Shown here in pieces: positions 7,723-21,461 of a stretch of 64,000 nucleotides of DNA (position 1 is the stretch's first letter; every line of letters begins with the position of its first letter). This DNA comes from Gymnothorax reevesii (taxonomy: Eukaryota > Chordata > Actinopteri > Anguilliformes > Muraenidae): assembly GCA_029721435.1 (NCBI GenBank), contig CM056582.1, positions 38,026,611-38,090,610 of the forward strand. Direction: 5' to 3'. Under the pieces are notes generated by a model. The model had not been told where the DNA came from and did no database searches. It was given only the letters and a program-made list of their open reading frames with translations. The position numbers and the translations under genes are program-made.

Positions 7723-7795
7723 CAACCACGAAGGGACTCGAACCCTCAGTCTTCTGATTTGAAATATGACGCCTTAACCATTAGGCCACGTGGTC
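7723..7795 (-). pseudogene. Degraded tRNA-Arg copy, anticodon position TCA (U3)
   Basis: Acceptor, D and T arms and both promoter boxes are recognisable (acceptor GACCACG/CGTGGTT), but the anticodon stem reads TCATA against TCAGA with two central mismatches, and the loop is TTTCAAA. A D-loop A has become T (GGTTAAGG). Five changes fall within 12 bases of the anticodon arm. Could still be transcribed since promoter boxes are intact, but a stable charged tRNA is unlikely. Confidence 0.8.
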
Positions 7796-9297
7796 ATTGC
7801 ATGACAAGGCAGACTCCTAACAGTGAGCTGTGAGAACTGACAGCGGTTGATCAGTGCCATGTCAAATAACCGCTGTCATGTTGAGTTAAACAGCCCTGTC
7901 ATTGAAAAACTCTCATACTCAATCACTCTCCAGATCCAAACTCAGGTGTTTCGACCGTATGGTCAGGCTGAGCAATGTTAGCCCCTTGACTGAAGTTTGG
8001 TGAGTTTTTTTCTCAGATTTCAGTGTTAGTAACACCAGCAAGATGATATGAAAAAACACCACCATCACACAACTATGCAAAGACTCAAGTCCTCAATCTT
8101 TTGATCCGGAGTCAGAAAGCTCCTCCATTAGGTGTCCTTTCATATTAGGTGACATCATTGGGGTTGACTTATGTTATTCCCTTAAACAAAGCCTTGTGAG
8201 TGTTAGTTTCAAGTTTCTGTTGCAGAAACTGTGACCAAGTCGTGTTCACAAGTACCAGCTTAAAAGAAAGTTTTTGTCCGAGAAACAGCTGGCAAGTGAC
8301 ATTAAAAAGCACCAGCACTAAACAACCATGAATGGTCTCCAACTGTCAGTCTTAATACTTGAGTCAACTAAATTATCCAATATTTGCCTGATGTATTAGT
8401 TCACATGGTCAGGTTGAGTTTTGCTTGTCCCTTGACAGTGGTTTTGTGAGTTTTGTCAAGGTTCTTTCTAAAACCGCAGCCAGATAACATGAAAAACCAC
8501 GACCAGAAGACACTTATGAAGGGACTCAGATCCTCAATGTTCTGGCTCAAAGTCAGAAACCTCACCTATTAGTTTGCTTTCATACATTACTACTACTATG
8601 TTACATTCAAAAGCTCTGTTATTGAACAAGGTATGCTCAATTACCTTATCCAAAATCAGGTGCCCTGTGTATCGGACCGTAAAAAACAGCTTGCAAATGA
8701 TATAAACACAAGTGTCAAACAAGCAAGAAGGGACTAAAGTCCTTCGTCTTCAGATCCGTAGTCAGGAATTTCTCCATTAGGGGCCCTTCATATTAGGTAA
8801 CATCATATGACTGAATTGCTTTATTGTCATGAAGAAAAGGTTCCAAGTTCTTTAACTGCTTTCTTTTGACGAAACAGCTACCAGTTCATATTAACAAGCA
8901 CCAACTTTAAAGAAAGTTTTTATGTAGGAAATACCGCAAGATACATTAACAAGCACCCCCATGAAACACCCTTGAAGGTTCTCCAACAATCAATCCGAAG
9001 ATCAGGGCCATGTTGGAATAGTGTTTTTTGTCACGGAAAGTGGCTAACTTCTAGAAAATGAGCTGGAAGTGTATACACGGCAGCCATGAGAAGTGTATTC
9101 CAGTTTTGTAAATGTAAAGAAAAGGTGCTTCAATGCTTCCTAACGTATCACCTTTGACATAGGGTACACGAAACCATTCTTCATAAAAACAAAGGTGATA
9201 ACGCCATCCAGCCATTCAGTGTGGCTGAACCATTTAAAGTGACGACCATCCATACGGGCAATCACAAAAAACAAAGGAACGTGATGGGCAAGAATGG

Positions 9298-11954
9298 CAT
9301 GATCAAGTTGGCCAGTAAATGCATTGGATTGTCGTAGCAGCACGGTTGTCTTCCTTAGCCGTTTTGAATTCCCCTTTACACCTCTTCCTTTACCTCATGA
9401 CATTATCCAATTGTGGTTGAAGAAACGTTTATGGACATTAGAGCATATGACGTCATTTTTTGTCTATTAAAATTCTGCAGCAAAGTTATATAACTTATCC
9501 TTTATATGCCATATGATTAGGTCACACGGTCAGGCTGAATTATACTAGTCCTTTAATTGAAACCTCATGTTTTTTCAGGTTAATTTTTAAGAAACAGCTG
9601 TCTACTTTTAAAATGCACACGCGTTAAAGTATTGTTAAGGGTCTCTTTAATCTTCTGAACCAAGGACTGACACCTTATCCATTCGATCACACAGTCAGTT
9701 TCCATGATGTCAGCTCCATAGAATTAAAAACAGTAAAATGGACGATGTCATGGAGTTGTGGGGATCTGAAGGGAGCTTAAAATGGCCACCCTTATTGATA
9801 AGAAAGTATTCCTATTGTGACACCTGAAAGGGAAGATCATAGAATTCCACAAAGGTTGGCCAGTATATACAAGCAGCATAGGTAGTTTCACTCAAGTCTG
9901 CCCACTCTTTGATGCAATTGTCAGTGCCCTTTTACTACAGTGTTTGAATTCTATGGATAGCTTAAGGGAGTGTCAGCAGACTTTTATAATACTATCTTGT
10001 ATTCACTATTGACACAATAGGGACTTTAAGCAAGGGCGGATTTTGCGACGGCTACGGCACCCGGATATAGATCTGCACTCCGCTGATCGAGACTGAAGCC
10101 GTTGTGCCGGCGTTCTTTGCCGTAGCAGGCTGATCTACCATGGGGAAAGAACCAATCTCACGTGGCCACTACAACGCTTGGTTCAGGAGATTGAAAATGT
10201 TTTCTATAATTGATTGTGACACACTAAACATTATGTGTTTCAGTGGACTTTTCACACAGACACAGGATACTGTGTAAATTTCGCTGAGTAAAACCATAGT
10301 GAACAATTTTCTGCTGCAGGCTATATTCTCCCCTCATCCCAGCATGGCATACGGTACTTAATTTCTCTACCCTATAAACATCTATATTTACTCACATGTA
10401 CATTAGTCTTTCTTCTACTGCTGTGCATGAAAAGTACACATATGATGTATATAAATGCATACTCCCATGCACTTTACCGTTCATTTACACTCTGATTAGA
10501 TGTGTGCTTTAATTGTCAAACTTTACGTCTTTTTAAAATTGAATTGTTCAAAGTAAAGTTTATTAAAAAGATGCACATTTCTTTTGGTTATGCTCTGTTC
10601 CTGTACTTGGCATAATGACAATTAATTTGAATATTGTAATCAAATATTAACTGTTTCCCATTTCCCCTAAATCTATGACATCAACTCCTTTTGCTAGTGG
10701 GAGCAGAACAAATGAGCACTCACACTGAATTAACTACTTTGCTGACAAACCCTGATTAAAATTCACTTTTGTTTAAAGTCCCTGCTGGATTTGACAGTGA
10801 CAGCACCAGCACTTGAGACACTTTTTTCCAGGTGCCATAGGCATTGCAAAATCTGCCATTGTTGCTGGTCCAGATGAAATGCACAATTCCAACCACGAAG
10901 GGACTCGAACCCTCAGTCTTCTGATCCGAAGTCAGACGCCTTATCCATTAGGCCACGTGGTCATTGCATGTCAAGGCTGACTCCTAACAGTGAGCTGTGA
11001 GAACTGACAGCGGTTGATCAGTGCCATGTCAAATAACCGCTGTCATGTTGAGTTAAACAGCCCTGTCATTGAAAAACTCTCATACTCAATCACTCTCCAG
11101 ATCCAAACTCAGGTGTTTCGACCGTATGGTCAGGCTGAGCAATGTTAGCCCCTTGACTGATGTTTGGTGAGTTTTTTTCTCAGATTTCAGTGTTAGTAAC
11201 ACCAGCAAGATGATATGAAAAAACACCACCATCACACAACTATGCAAAGACTCAAGTCCTCAATCTTTTGATCCGGAGTCAGAAAGCTCCTCCATTAGGT
11301 GTCCTTTCATATTAGGTGACATCATTGGGGTTGACTTATGTTATTCCCTTAAACAAAGCCTTGTGAGTGTTAGTTTCAAGTTTCTGTTGCAGAAACTGTG
11401 ACCAAGTCGTGTTCACAAGTACCAGCTTAAAAGAAAGTTTTTGTCCGAGAAACAGCTGGCAAGTGACATTAAAAAGCACCAGCACTAAACAACCATGAAT
11501 GGTCTCCAACTGTCAGTCTTAATACTTGAGTAAACTAAATTATCCAATATTTGCCTGATGTATTAGTTCACATGGTCAGGTTGAGTTTTGCTTGTCCCTT
11601 GACAGTGGTTTTGTGAGTTTTGTCAAGGTTCTTTCTAAAACCGCAGCCAGATAACATGAAAAACCACGACCAGAAGACACTTATGAAGGGACTCAGATCC
11701 TCAATGTTCTGGCTCAAAGTCAGAAACCTCACCTATTAGTTTGCTTTCATACATTACTACTACTATGTTACATTCAAAAGCTCTGTTATTGAACAAGGTA
11801 TGCTCAATTACCTTATCCAAAATCAGGTGCCCTGTGTATCGGACCGTAAAAAACAGCTTGCAAATGATATAAACACAAGTGTCCAACAAGCAAGAAGGGA
11901 CTAAAGTCCTTCGTCTTCAGATCCGTAGTCAGGAATTTCTCCATTAGGGGCCCT
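9298..11954. repeat. Unit U4 (2,657 bp, short type)
   Basis: Lacks the terminal 510 bp and has one extra T near 9385. It shares with U11 three private changes (near 10622, 10762 and 11532) in addition to the deletion. Carries an intact tRNA-Arg(TCG). Confidence 0.95.
10890..10962 (-). tRNA. tRNA-Arg(TCG), intact (U4)
   Basis: Full 73-nt cloverleaf with perfect acceptor GACCACG/CGTGGTT except the terminal G1-U72 wobble, anticodon stem TCTGA/TCAGA, loop CTTCGGA. A and B boxes match consensus. Identical in the mature region to the copy in U11. Confidence 0.92.
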
Positions 11955-11955
11955 C
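11954..11955. other. 510-bp deletion junction, U4/U5
   Basis: Same junction sequence as U1/U2, preceded by the same linked substitution (TCCAAC for TCAAAC at about 11883). Confidence 0.9.
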
Positions 11956-13372
11956 ATGATCAAGTTGGCCAGTAAATGCATTGGATTGTCGTAGCAGCAC
12001 GGTTGTCTTCCTTAGCCGTTTTGAATTCCCCTTTACACCTCTCCTTTACCTCATGACATTATCCAATTGTGGATGAAGAAACGTTTATGGACATTAGAGC
12101 ATATGATGTCATTTTTTGTCTATTCAAATTCTGCAGCAAAGTTATATAACTTATCCTTTATATGCCATATGATTAGGTCACACGGTCAGGCTGAATTATA
12201 CTAGTCCTTTAATTGAAACCTCATGTTTTTTCAGGTTAATTTTTAAGAAACAGCTGTCTACTTTTAAAATGCACACGCGTTAAAGTATTGTTAAGGGTCT
12301 CTTTAATCTTCTGAACCAAGGACTGACACCTTATCCATTCGATCACACAGTCAGTTTCCATGATGTCAGCTCCATAGAATTAAAAACAGTAAAATGGACG
12401 ATGTCATGGAGTTGTGGGGATCTGAAGGGAGCTTAAAATGGCCACCCTTATTGATAAGAAAGTATTCCTATTGTGACACCTGAAAGGGAAGATCATAGAA
12501 TTCCACAAAGGTTGGCCAGTATATACAAGCAGCATAGGTAGTTTCACTCAAGTCTGCCCACTCTTTGATGCAATTGTCAGTGCCCTTTTACTACAGCGTT
12601 TGAATTCTATGGATAGCTTAAGGGAGTGTCAGCAGACTTTTATAATACTATCTTGTATTCACTATTGTCACAATAGGGACTTTAAGCAAGGGCGGATTTT
12701 GCGACGGCTACGGCACCCGGATATAGATCTGCACTCCGCTGATCGAGACTGAAGCCGTTGTGCCGGCGTTCTTTGCCGTAGCAGGCTGATCTACCATGGG
12801 GAAAGAACCAATCTCACGTGGCCACTACAACGCTTGGTTCAGGAGATTGAAAATGTTTTCTATAATTGATTGTGACACACTAAACATTATGTGTTTCAGT
12901 GGACTTTTCACACAGACACAGGATACTGTGTAAATTTCGCTGAGTAAAACCATAGTGAACAATTTTCTGCTGCAGGCTATATTCTCCCCTCATCCCAGCA
13001 TGGCATACGGTACTTAATTTCTCTACCCTATAAACATCTATATTTACTCACATGTACATTAGTCTTTCTTCTACTGCTGTGCATGAAAAGTACACATATG
13101 ATGTATATAAATGCATACTCCCATGCACTTTACCGTTCATTTACACTCTGATTAGATGTGTGCTTTAATTGTCAAACTTTACGTCTTTTTAAAATTGAAT
13201 TGTTCAAAGTAAAGTTTATTAAAAAGATGCACATTTCTTTTGGTTATGCTCTGTTCCTGTACTTGGCATAATGACAATAAATTTGAATATTGTAATCAAA
13301 TATTAACTGTTTCCCATTTCCCCTAAATCTATGACATCAACTCCTTTTGCTAGTGGGAGCAGAACAAATGAG

Positions 13373-13390
13373 CACTCACACCACTCACAC
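13373..13390 (+). repeat. 9-bp tandem duplication (U5)
   Basis: CACTCACAC occurs twice in succession; other units have one copy. Shared only with U12 (35034-35051), where it marks common descent. Confidence 0.95.
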
Positions 13391-13554
13391 TGAATTAACT
13401 ACTTTGCTGACAAACCCTGATTAAAATCCACTTTTGTTTAAAGTCTCTGCTGGATTTGACAGTGACAGCACCAGCACTTGAGACACTTGTTTCCAGGTGC
13501 CATAGGCATTGCAAAATCTGCCATTGTTGCTGGTCCAAATGAAATGCACAATTC

Positions 13555-13627
13555 CAACCACGTAGGGACTCGAACCCTCAGTCTTCTGATCCGAAGTCAG
13601 ACGCCTTATCCATTAGGCCACATGGTC
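13555..13627 (-). tRNA. tRNA-Arg(TCG) with one T-stem mismatch (U5)
   Basis: 73 nt, anticodon TCG with intact anticodon arm. T-stem 3' strand reads CCCTA, giving a G49-A65 mismatch at the base of the T-arm; acceptor pair 6-67 is T-G. Promoter boxes intact. Probably still foldable. Confidence 0.82.
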
Positions 13628-15129
13628 ATTGCATGACAAGGCTGACTCCTAACAGTGAGCTGTGAGAACTGACAGCGGCTGATCAGTGCCATGTCAAATA
13701 ACCGCTGTCATGTTGAGTTAAACAGCCCTGTCATTGAAAAACTCTCATACTCAATCACTCTCCAGATCCAAACTCAGGTGTTTCGACCGTATGGTCAGGC
13801 TGAGCAATGTTAGCCCCTTGACTGATGTTTGGTGAGTTTTTTTCTCAGATTTCAGTGTTAGTAACACCAGCAAGATGATATGAAAAAACACCACCATCAC
13901 ACAACTATGCAAAGACTCAAGTCCTCAATCTTTTGATCCGGAGTCAGAAAGCTCCTCCATTAGGTGTCCTTTCATATTAGGTGACATCATTGGGGTTGAC
14001 TTATGTTATTCCCTTAAACAAAGCCTTGTGAGTGTTAGTTTCAAGTTTCTGTTGCAGAAACTGTGACCAAGTCGTGTTAACAAGTACCAGCTTAAAAGAA
14101 AGTTTTTGTCCGAGAAACAGCTGGCAAGTGACATTAAAAAGCACCAGCACTAAACAACCATGAATGGTCTCCAACTGTCAGTCTTAATACTTGAGTCAAC
14201 TAAATTATCCAATATTTGCCTGATGTATTAGTTCACATGGTCAGGTTGAGTTTTGCTTGTCCCTTGACAGTGGTTTTGTGAGTTTTGTCAAGGTTCTTTC
14301 TAAAACCGCAGCCAGATAACATGAAAAACCACGACCAGAAGACACTTATGAAGGGACTCAGATCCTCAATGTTCTGGCTCAAAGTCAGAAACCTCACCTA
14401 TTAGTTTGCTTTCATACATTACTACTACTATGTTACATTCAAAAGCTCTGTTATTGAACAAGGTATGCTCAATTACCTTATCCAAAATCAGGTGCCCTGT
14501 GTATCGGACCGTAAAAAACAGCTTGCAAATGATATAAACACAAGTGTCAAACAAGCAAGAAGGGACTAAAGTCCTTCGTCTTCAGATCCGTAGTCAGGAA
14601 TTTCTCCATTAGGGGCCCTTCATATTAGGTAACATCATATGACTGAATTGCTTTATTGTCATGAAGAAAAGGTTCCAAGTTCTTTAACTGCTTTCTTTTG
14701 ACGAAACAGCTACCAGTTCATATTAACAAGCACCAACTTTAAAGAAAGTTTTTATGTAGGAAATACCGCAAGATACATTAACAAGCACCCCCATGAAACA
14801 CCCTTGAAGGTTCTCCAACAATCAATCCAAAGATCAGGGCCATGTTCGAATAGTGTTTTTTGTCACGGAAAGTGGCTAACTTCTAGAAAATGAGCTGGAA
14901 GTGTATACACGGCAGCCATGAGAAGTGTATTCCAGTTTTGTAAATGTAAAGAAAAGGTGCTTCAATGCTTCCTAACGTATCACCTTTGACATAGGGTACA
15001 CGAAACCATTCTTCATAAAAACAAAGGTGATAACGCCATCCAGCCATTCAGTGTGGCTGAACCATTTAAAGTGACGACCATCCATACGGGCAATCACAAA
15101 AAACAAAGGAACGTGATGGGCAAGAATGG

Positions 15130-18100
15130 CATGATCAAGTTGGCCAGTAAATGCATTGGATTGTCGTAGCAGCACGGTTGTCTTCCTTAGCCGTTTTGAA
15201 TTCCCCTTTACACCTCTCCTTTACCTCATGACATTATCCAATTGTGGTTGAAGAAACGTTTATGGACATTAGAGCATATGACGTCATTTTTTGTCTATTC
15301 AAATTCTGCAGCAAAGTTATATAACTTATCCTTTATATGCCATATGATTAGGTCACACGGTCAGGCTGAATTATACTAGTCCTTTAATTGAAACCTCATG
15401 TTTTTTCAGGTTAATTTTTAAGAAACAGCTGTCTACTTTTAAAATGCACACGCGTTAAAGTATTGTTAAGGGTCTCTTTAATCTTCTGAACCAAGGACTG
15501 ACACCTTATCCATTCGATCACACAGTCAGTTTCCATGATGTCAGCTCCATAGAATTAAAAACAGTAAAATGGACGATGTCATGGAGTTGTGGGGATCTGA
15601 AGGGAGCTTAAAATGGCCACCCTTATTGATAAGAAAGTATTCCTATTGTGACACCTGAAAGGGAAGATCATAGAATTCCACAAAGGTTGGCCAGTATATA
15701 CAAGCAGCATAGGTAGTTTCACTCAAGTCTGCCCACTCTTTGATGCAATTGTCAGTGCCCTTTTACTACAGTGTTTGAATTCTATGTATAGCTTAAGGGA
15801 GTGTCAGCAGTCTTTTATAATACTATCTCGTATTCACTATTGACACAATAGAGACTTTAAGCAAGGGCGGATTTTGCGACGGCTACGGCACCCGGATATA
15901 GATCTGCAATCCGCTGATCGAGACTGAAGCCGTTGTGCTGGCGTTCTTTGCCGTAGCAGGCTGATCTACCATGGGGAAAGAACCAATCTCACGTGGCCAC
16001 TACAACGCTTGGTTCAGGAGATTGAAAATGTTTTCTATAATTGATTGTGACACACTAAACATTATGTGTTTCAGTGGACTTTTCACACAGACACAGGATA
16101 CTGTGTAAATTTCGCTGAGTAAAACCATAGTGAACAATTTTCTGCTGCAGGCTATATTCTCCCCTCATCCCAGCATGGCATACGGTACTTAATTTCTCTA
16201 CCCTATAAACATCTATATTTACTCACATGTACATTAGTCTTTCTTCTACTGCTGTGCATGAAAAGTACACATATGATGTATATAAATGCACACTCCCATG
16301 CACTTTACCATTCATTCACACTCTGATTAGATGTGTGCTTTAATTGTCAAACTTTACGTCTTTTTAAAATTGAATTGTTCAAAGTAAAGTTTATTAAAAA
16401 GATGCACATTTCTTTTGGTTATGCTCTGTTCCTGTACTTGGCATAATGACAATAAATTTGAATATTGTAATCAAATATTAACTGTTTCCCATTTCCCCTA
16501 AATCTATGACATCTACTCCTTTTGCCAGTGGGAGCAGGACAAATGAGCACTCACACTGAATTAACTACTTTGCTGACAAACCCTGATTAAAATCCACTTT
16601 TGTTTAAAGTCTCTGCTGGATTTGACAGTGACAGCACCAGCACTTGAGACACTTTTTTCCAGGTGCCATAGGCATTGCAAAATCTGCCATTGTTGCTGGT
16701 CCAGATGAAATGCATAATTCCAACCACGAAGGGACTTGAACCCTCAGTCTTCTGATTCGAAGTATGACGTCTTATCCATTAGGCCACGTGATCATTGCAT
16801 GTCAAGATTGACTCCTAACAGTGAGCTGTGAGAACTGACAGCGGTTGATCAGTGCCATGTCAAATAACCGCTGTCATGTTGAGTTAAACAGCCCTGTCAT
16901 TGAAAAACTCTCATACTCAATCACTCTCCAGATCCAAACTCAGGTGTTTCGACCGTATGGTCAGGCTGAGCAATGTTAGCCCCTTGACTGAAGTTTGGTG
17001 AGTTTTTTTCTCAGATTTCAGTGTTAGTAACACCAGCAAGATGATATGAAAAAACACCACCATCACACAACTATGCAAAGACTCAAGTCCTCAATCTTTT
17101 GATCCGGAGTCAGAAAGCTCCTCCATTAGGTGTCCTTTCATATTAGGTGACATCATTGGGGTTGACTTATGTTATTCCCTTAAACAAAGCCTTGTGAGTG
17201 TTAGTTTCAAGTTTCTGTTGCAGAAACTGTGACCAAGTCGTGTTAACAAGTACCAGCTTAAAAGAAAGTTTTTGTCCGAGAAACAGCTGGCAAGTGACAT
17301 TAAAAAGCACCAGCACTAAACAACCATGAATGGTCTCCAACTGTCAGTCTTAATACTTGAGTCAACTAAATTATCCAATATTTGCCTGATGTATTAGTTC
17401 ACATGGTCAGGTTGAGTTTTGCTTGTCCCTTGACAGTGGTTTTGTGAGTTTTGTCAAGGTTCTTTCTAAAACCGCAGCCAGATAACATGAAAAACCACGA
17501 CCAGAAGACACTTATGAAGGGACTCAGATCCTCAATGTTCTGGCTCAAAGTCAGAAACCTCACCTATTAGTTTGCTTTCATACATTACTACTACTATGTT
17601 ACATTCAAAAGCTCTGTTATTGAACAAGGTATGCTCAATTACCTTATCCAAAATCAGGTGCCCTGTGTATCGGACCGTAAAAAACAGCTTGCAAATGATA
17701 TAAACACAAGTGTCAAACAAGCAAGAAGGGACTAAAGTCCTTCGTCTTCAGATCCGTAGTCAGGAATTTCTCCATTAGGGGCCCTTCATATTAGGTAACA
17801 TCATATGACTGAATTGCTTTATTGTCATGAAGAAAAGGTTCCAAGTTCTTTAACTGCTTTCTTTTGACGAAACAGCTACCAGTTCATATTAACAAGCACC
17901 AACTTTAAAGAAAGTTTTTATGTAGGAAATACCGCAAGATACATTAACAAGCACCCCCATGAAACACCCTTGAAGGTTCTCCAACAATCAATCCGAAGAT
18001 CAGGGCCATGTTCGAATAGTGTTTTTTGTCACGGAAAGTGGCTAACTTCTAGAAAATGAGCTGGAAGTGTATACACGGCAGCCATGAGAAGTGTATTCCA

Positions 18101-18295
18101 GTTTTGTAAATGTAAAGAAAAGGTGCTTCAATGCTTCCTAACGTATCACCTTTGACATAGGGTACACGAAACCATTCTTCATAAAAACAAAGGTGATAAC
18201 GCCATCCAGCCATTCAGTGTGGCTGAACCATTTAAAGTGACGACCATCCATACGGGCAATCACAAAAAACAAAGGAACGTGATGGGCAAGAATGG
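15130..18295. repeat. Unit U6 (3,166 bp)
   Basis: Full-length unit. The changes at about 15829 and 15852 and the degraded tRNA copy are shared only with U13. Confidence 0.95.
16721..16793 (-). pseudogene. Degraded tRNA-Arg copy, TCG retained (U6)
   Basis: The anticodon triplet is still TCG, but the anticodon stem is TCATA/TCAGA with two mismatches, position 37 is A, the D-stem has a C-A mismatch (AGAC for AGGC), and acceptor position 3 is T. The T-loop reads TTCAAGT, still a permitted B box. Same lesion set as U13. Confidence 0.8.
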
Positions 18296-21200
18296 CATGA
18301 TCAAGTTGGCCAGTAAATGCATTGGATTGTCGTAGCAGCACGGTTGTCTTCCTTAGCCGTTTTGAATTCCCCTTTACACCTCTCCTTTACCTCATGACAT
18401 TATCCAATTGTGGATGAAGAAACGTTTATGGACATTAGAGCATATGATGTCATTTTTTGTCTATTCAAATTCTGCAGCAAAGTTATATAACTTATCCTTT
18501 ATATGCCATATGATTAGGTCACACGGTCAGGTTGAATTATACTAGTCCTTTAATTGAAGCTTCATGTTTTTTCAGGTTAATTTTTAAGAAACAGCTGTCT
18601 ACTTTTAAAATGCACACGCGTTAAAGTATTGTTAAGGGTCTCTTTAATCTTCTGAACCAAGGACTGACACCTTATCCATTCGATCACACAGTCAGTTTCC
18701 ATGATGTCAGCTCCATAGAATTAAAAACAGTAAAATGGACGATGTCATGGAGTTGTGGGGATCTGAAGGGAGCTTAAAATGGCCACCCTTATTGATAAGA
18801 AAGTATTCCTATTGTGACACCTGAAAGGGAAGATCATAGAATTCCACAAAGGTTGGCCAGTATATACAAGCAGCATAGGTAGTTTCACTCAAGTCTGCCC
18901 ACTCTTTGATGCAATTGTCAGTGCCCTTTTACTACAGTGTTTGAATTCTATGGATAGCTTAAGGGAGTGTCAGCAGACTTTTATAATACTATCTTGTATT
19001 CACTATTGTCACAATAGGGACTTTAAGCAAGGGCGGATTTTGCGACGGCTACGGCACCCGGATATAGATCTGCACTCCGCTGATCGAGACTGAAGCCGTT
19101 GTGCCGGCGTTCTTTGCCGTAGCAGGCTGATCTACCATGGGGAAAGAACCAATCTCACGTGGCCACTACAACGCTTGGTTCAGGAGATTGAAAATGTTTT
19201 CTATAATTGATTGTGACACACTAAACATTATGTGTTTCAGTGGACTTTTCACACAGACACAGGATACTGTGTAAATTTCGCTGAGTAAAACCATAGTGAA
19301 CAATTTTCTGCTGCAGGCTATATTCTCCCCTCATCCCAGCATGGCATACGGTACTTAATTTCTCTACCCTATAAACATCTATATTTACTCACATGTACAT
19401 TAGTCTTTCTTCTACTGCTGTGCATGAAAAGTACACATATGATGTATATAAATGCATACTCCCATGCACTTTACCGTTCATTTACACTCTGATTAGATGT
19501 GTGCTTTAATTGTCAAACTTTACGTCTTTTTAAAATTGAATTGTTCAAAGTAAAGTTTATTAAAAAGATGCACATTTCTTTTGGTTATGCTCTGTTCCTG
19601 TACTTGGCATAATGACAATAAATTTGAATATTGTTATCAAATATTAACTGTTTCCCATTTCCCCTAAATCTATGACATCAACTCCTTTTGCTAGTGGGAG
19701 CAGAACAAATGAGCACTCACACTGAATTAACTACTTTGCTGACAAACCCTGATTAAAATCCACTTTTGTTTAAAGTCTCTGGTGGATTTGACAGTGACAG
19801 CACCAGCACTTGAGACACTTTTTTCCAGGTGCCATAGGCATTGCAAAATCTGCCATTGTTGCTGGTCCTGATGAAATGCACATTTCCAACCACGAAGGGA
19901 CTCGAACCCTCAGTCTTCTGATCTGAAGTCAGACGCCTTATCCATTAGGCCACATAGTCATTGCATGACAAGATTGACTCCTAACAGTGAGCTGTGAGAC
20001 CTGACAGCGGTTGATCAGTGCCATGTCAAATAACCGCTGTCATGTTGAGTTAAACAGCCCTGTCATTGAAAAACTCTCATACTCAATCACTCTCCAGATC
20101 CAAACTCAGGTGTTTCGACCGTATGGTCAGGCTGAGCAATGTTAGCCCCTTGACTGATGTTTGGTGAGTTTTTTTCTCAGATTTCAGTGTTAGTAACACC
20201 AGCAAGATGATATGAAAAAACACCACCATCACACAACTATGCAAAGACTCAAGTCCTCAATCTTTTGATCCGGAGTCAGAAAGCTCCTCCATTAGGTGTC
20301 CTTTCATATTAGGTGACATCATTGGGGTTGACTTATGTTATTCCCTTAAACAAAGCCTTGTGAGTGTTAGTTTCAAGTTTCTGTTGCAGAAACTGTGACC
20401 AAGTCGTGTTAACAAGTACCAGCTTAAAAGAAAGTTTTTGTCCGAGAAACAGCTGGCAAGTGACATTAAAAAGCACCAGCACTAAACAACCATGAATGGT
20501 CTCCAACTGTCAGTCTTAATACTTGAGTCAACTAAATTATCCAATATTTGCCTGATGTATTAGTTCACATGGTCAGGTTGAGTTTTGCTTGTCCCTTGAC
20601 AGTGGTTTTGTGAGTTTTGTCAAGGTTCTTTCTAAAACCGCAGCCAGATAACATGAAAAACCACGACCAGAAGACACTTATGAAGGGACTCAGATCCTCA
20701 ATGTTCTGGCTCAAAGTCAGAAACCTCACCTATTAGTTTGCTTTCATACATTACTACTACTATGTTACATTCAAAAGCTCTGTTATTGAACAAGGTATGC
20801 TCAATTACCTTATCCAAAATCAGGTGCCCTGTGTATCGGACCGTAAAAAACAGCTTGCAAATGATATAAACACAAGTGTCAAACAAGCAAGAAGGGACTA
20901 AAGTCCTTCGTCTTCAGATCCGTAGTCAGGAATTTCTCCATTAGGGGCCCTTCATATTAGGTAACATCATATGACTGAATTGCTTTATTGTCATGAAGAA
21001 AAGGTTCCAAGTTCTTTAACTGCTTTCTTTTGACGAAACAGCTAGCAGTTCATATTAACAAGCACCAACTTTAAAGAAAGTTTTTATGTAGGAAATACCG
21101 CAAGATACATTAACAAGCACCCCCATGAAACACCCTTGAAGGTTCTCCAACAATCAATCCGAAGATCAGGGCCATGTTGGAATAGTGTTTTTTGTCACGG

Positions 21201-21461
21201 AAAGTGGCTAACTTCTAGAAAATGAGCTGGAAGTGTATACACGGCAGCCATGAGAAGTGTATTCCAGTTTTGTAAATGTAAAGAAAAGGTGCTTCAATGC
21301 TTCCTAACGTATCACCTTTGACATAGGGTACACGAAACCATTCTTCATAAAAACAAAGGTGATAACGCCATCCAGCCATTCAGTGTGGCTGAACCATTTA
21401 AAGTGACGACCATCCATACGGGCAATCACAAAAAACAAAGGAACGTGATGGGCAAGAATGG
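18296..21461. repeat. Unit U7 (3,166 bp)
   Basis: Full-length unit that matches U1 at its diagnostic positions, including the TCA anticodon, but retains the terminal 510 bp. Confidence 0.95.
19887..19959 (-). tRNA. tRNA-Arg-derived copy with anticodon TCA (U7)
   Basis: Identical over 73 nt to the copy in U1: complete cloverleaf, intact A and B boxes, loop CTTCAGA and so anticodon TCA. Two copies with the same single anticodon change on an otherwise intact body show it is inherited with the unit and not a sequencing slip. Confidence 0.8.

Larger units (their letters stand above)
6132..9297. repeat. Unit U3 (3,166 bp)
   Basis: Full-length unit. Private variants (a T in the D-loop of the tRNA copy and an A at the start of the downstream spacer near 7811) are shared only with U10, making it the first unit of a duplicated block. 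Confidence 0.95.
11955..15129. repeat. Unit U5 (3,175 bp, 9-bp insertion)
   Basis: Full-length unit with a perfect 9-bp tandem duplication of CACTCACAC at 13373-13390. The duplication and several substitutions around 13490-13680 are shared only with U12. Confidence 0.95.
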
